A stretch of 64,000 nt of DNA from Acidobacteriota bacterium (GTDB lineage: Bacteria > Acidobacteriota > Blastocatellia > Pyrinomonadales > Pyrinomonadaceae): contig JAFAVK010000069.1 in the NCBI GenBank assembly GCA_019242475.1, positions 1 through 64,000 on the forward strand, read 5' to 3'. Positions within the stretch are counted from its first letter, which is position 1. Every line of letters begins with the position of its first letter. The position numbers and the translations under genes are program-made. Of the stretch, positions 62,924 through 64,000 are shown in pieces. The notes under the pieces are model-generated. The model ran no database searches. It was given only the letters and a program-made list of their open reading frames with translations, and was not told the origin of the DNA.

Positions 62924-64000
62924 GCTCTTCCCTCCTCCGTCGTACAGCTCCTCGATAAGGCCGCTGTACTTCTCGTCGATGACGCGGCGCTTGACCTTGA
63001 GGGTGGGGGTGAGTTCGCCTCCGTCGATGGAGAACTCGTCGGGGAGGAGCGCGACGCGGCGGACGCGCTCGTAGTCGTGAAGCGGTCGGGTCAGCTCGGC
63101 CACCTCCGTCTGGACTAACTTGACGGCCGCCGGGTTCCGGCTCCAGGCGACGCGCAACGTGTGCTGCTCGGCCTGCGGCGTCGGGAGCGCGGAGGCGAGC
63201 GCCTCCCAGTCGGGCACGATGAGCGCGGCCGGCTGCTTGCGCCCCGCGCCGACGACGACCACCTGGCTCACGTACTGGCTCTCCTTAATCAGGCTCTCGA
63301 CGAGTTGCGGCGCGACGTACTTGCCGTTCGAGAGCTTGAACAGCTCCTTCTTCCGGTCGGTGATGTGGAGGCGGCCCGCCCCGTCGATCTTCCCCACGTC
63401 GCCCGTGCGGAACCAGCCGTCCTCCGTGAAAACCGCGGCCGTCTCCGCCTCGTGCCCGTAGTAGCCGTTCATCAGGTTCGGCCCGCGCACGAGGAATTCG
63501 CCGTCCGAGTCGGTCTTGACCTCGACGCCGGGGAACGGCAGGCCGACCGAGCCGACGCGGTTGTCTTCGGGGCGGTTGGCCGAGACGATGCACGTCTCGG
63601 TCATGCCGTAGCCTTGCAGGATGACGACGCCCGCGCCCAGGAAGGCGTAGGAGAGCGCGGGCGACAGCGGCGCCCCGCCCGAGACGAAGAAGCGGAGGCG
63701 GCCGCCCACGCCCTCGCGCCACTTCTTGAAGACGAGCCGCGACGCCGCCTCCTGCTGAATCTCTAAAAGCGGCGGCACCTGCTCGCCCTTGTCCTTCAGC
63801 TCCGCGTAGCGCTGGCCGACGTGCAGCGCCCAGTTGAAGAGCTTCGCCTTCCAACCGCCCTCGGCCGTCCCCTTCTTGACGATCTTGTGGAAGACCTTCT
63901 CGAAGAGGCGGGGCACGGCCGTCATGATGGTCGGGCGCACCTCGCGCAGGTACTCGCCGACGACGTCGAACGAGGGCGCGTAGGCGACCGAGACGCCGTT
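62918..64000 (-). CDS. Long-chain acyl-CoA synthetase (5' part cut by window edge)
   Basis: 360 residues of the C-terminal part, open through the right edge. The first visible residues NGVSVAYAPSFDVVGEYLRE run in frame into RPTIMTAVPRLFEKV, typical of AMP-dependent synthetases. GYGMTETCIVS, GWFRTGDVGKID and DRKKELFKLSNGKYVAP complete the adenylation signature. It activates fatty acids to acyl-CoA through acyl-AMP. The full gene is expected to be about 600 codons, so some 240 are missing. An internal GTG at 63940 is not the start. Confidence 0.93.
   Translation of the reverse strand, partial: NGVSVAYAPSFDVVGEYLREVRPTIMTAVPRLFEKVFHKIVKKGTAEGGWKAKLFNWALHVGQRYAELKDKGEQVPPLLEIQQEAASRLVFKKWREGVGGRLRFFVSGGAPLSPALSYAFLGAGVVILQGYGMTETCIVSANRPEDNRVGSVGLPFPGVEVKTDSDGEFLVRGPNLMNGYYGHEAETAAVFTEDGWFRTGDVGKIDGAGRLHITDRKKELFKLSNGKYVAPQLVESLIKESQYVSQVVVVGAGRKQPAALIVPDWEALASALPTPQAEQHTLRVAWSRNPAAVKLVQTEVAELTRPLHDYERVRRVALLPDEFSIDGGELTPTLKVKRRVIDEKYSGLIEELYDGGGKSE

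Overview
The window is a 64 kb GC-rich chromosomal segment from a Gram-negative bacterium, probably an acidobacterium of the Blastocatellia type. That placement is an inference from gene content (a complete exosortase-linked exopolysaccharide locus, a NAL1-like trypsin-fold peptidase, a heptose-phosphate adenylyltransferase and outer-membrane export genes) and from base composition. There is no rRNA, tRNA, phage, transposase or CRISPR array that I can recognise.

Layout. 1-18 kb is a mixed housekeeping region: the start of rpsO (cut by the left edge), an NDH-2-like flavoprotein, a YfcE-type phosphodiesterase, dusB, two unknown membrane proteins, a NAL1-like serine peptidase followed by a small copy of its N-terminal domain, mreB, an S4 RNA-binding protein, a SurA/PpiC-type chaperone, mfd, rfaE2, lysS and several secreted or lipoprotein genes. 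18-30 kb, all on the minus strand, is the core exosortase/exopolysaccharide machinery: export porin, polyprenyl-phosphate sugar transferase, tyrosine autokinase, ExeA-like ATPase, Wzz-type chain-length protein, PrsT-like TPR lipoprotein, EpsI and the exosortase. 30-35 kb carries two paralogous secreted right-handed beta-helix proteins. The first has a leader of about 0.5 kb with a near-consensus promoter and two copies of a cyclic-di-GMP-I (GEMM) riboswitch, the second of which ends at the ribosome binding site. 35-60.6 kb, again all minus strand and tightly packed, is the glycan assembly and tailoring set: several glycosyltransferases, two asparagine-synthase-like amidotransferases, NodB deacetylases, a heparinase-fold lyase, a formyltransferase, an ATP-grasp ligase, a PHP hydrolase, a methyltransferase, a Wzx flippase, an O-antigen-ligase/Wzy-like protein and wecB. 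60.6-64 kb has a sigma-like regulator divergent from a small zinc-finger protein, then the 3' part of a long-chain acyl-CoA synthetase cut by the right edge.

How it fits together. WecB makes UDP-ManNAc, the polyprenyl-phosphate transferase primes the repeat unit, the GT2/GT4 enzymes extend it, Wzx flips it, the Wzy-like protein polymerises it under Wzz/kinase control, and the porin exports it. The tailoring enzymes modify it. Beta-helix proteins, at least one under c-di-GMP riboswitch control, probably act on or bind the product outside the cell.

Two further features stand out. First, at least twelve intergenic gaps contain inverted arrays of short tandem words (for example CCGTGAA, TGATGAA, AAGGCAA, CAGTAGAC), several of which supply the start or end codons of the neighbouring genes. 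Second, lysS contains an in-frame block of much lower GC with an apparent catalytic-domain insertion.
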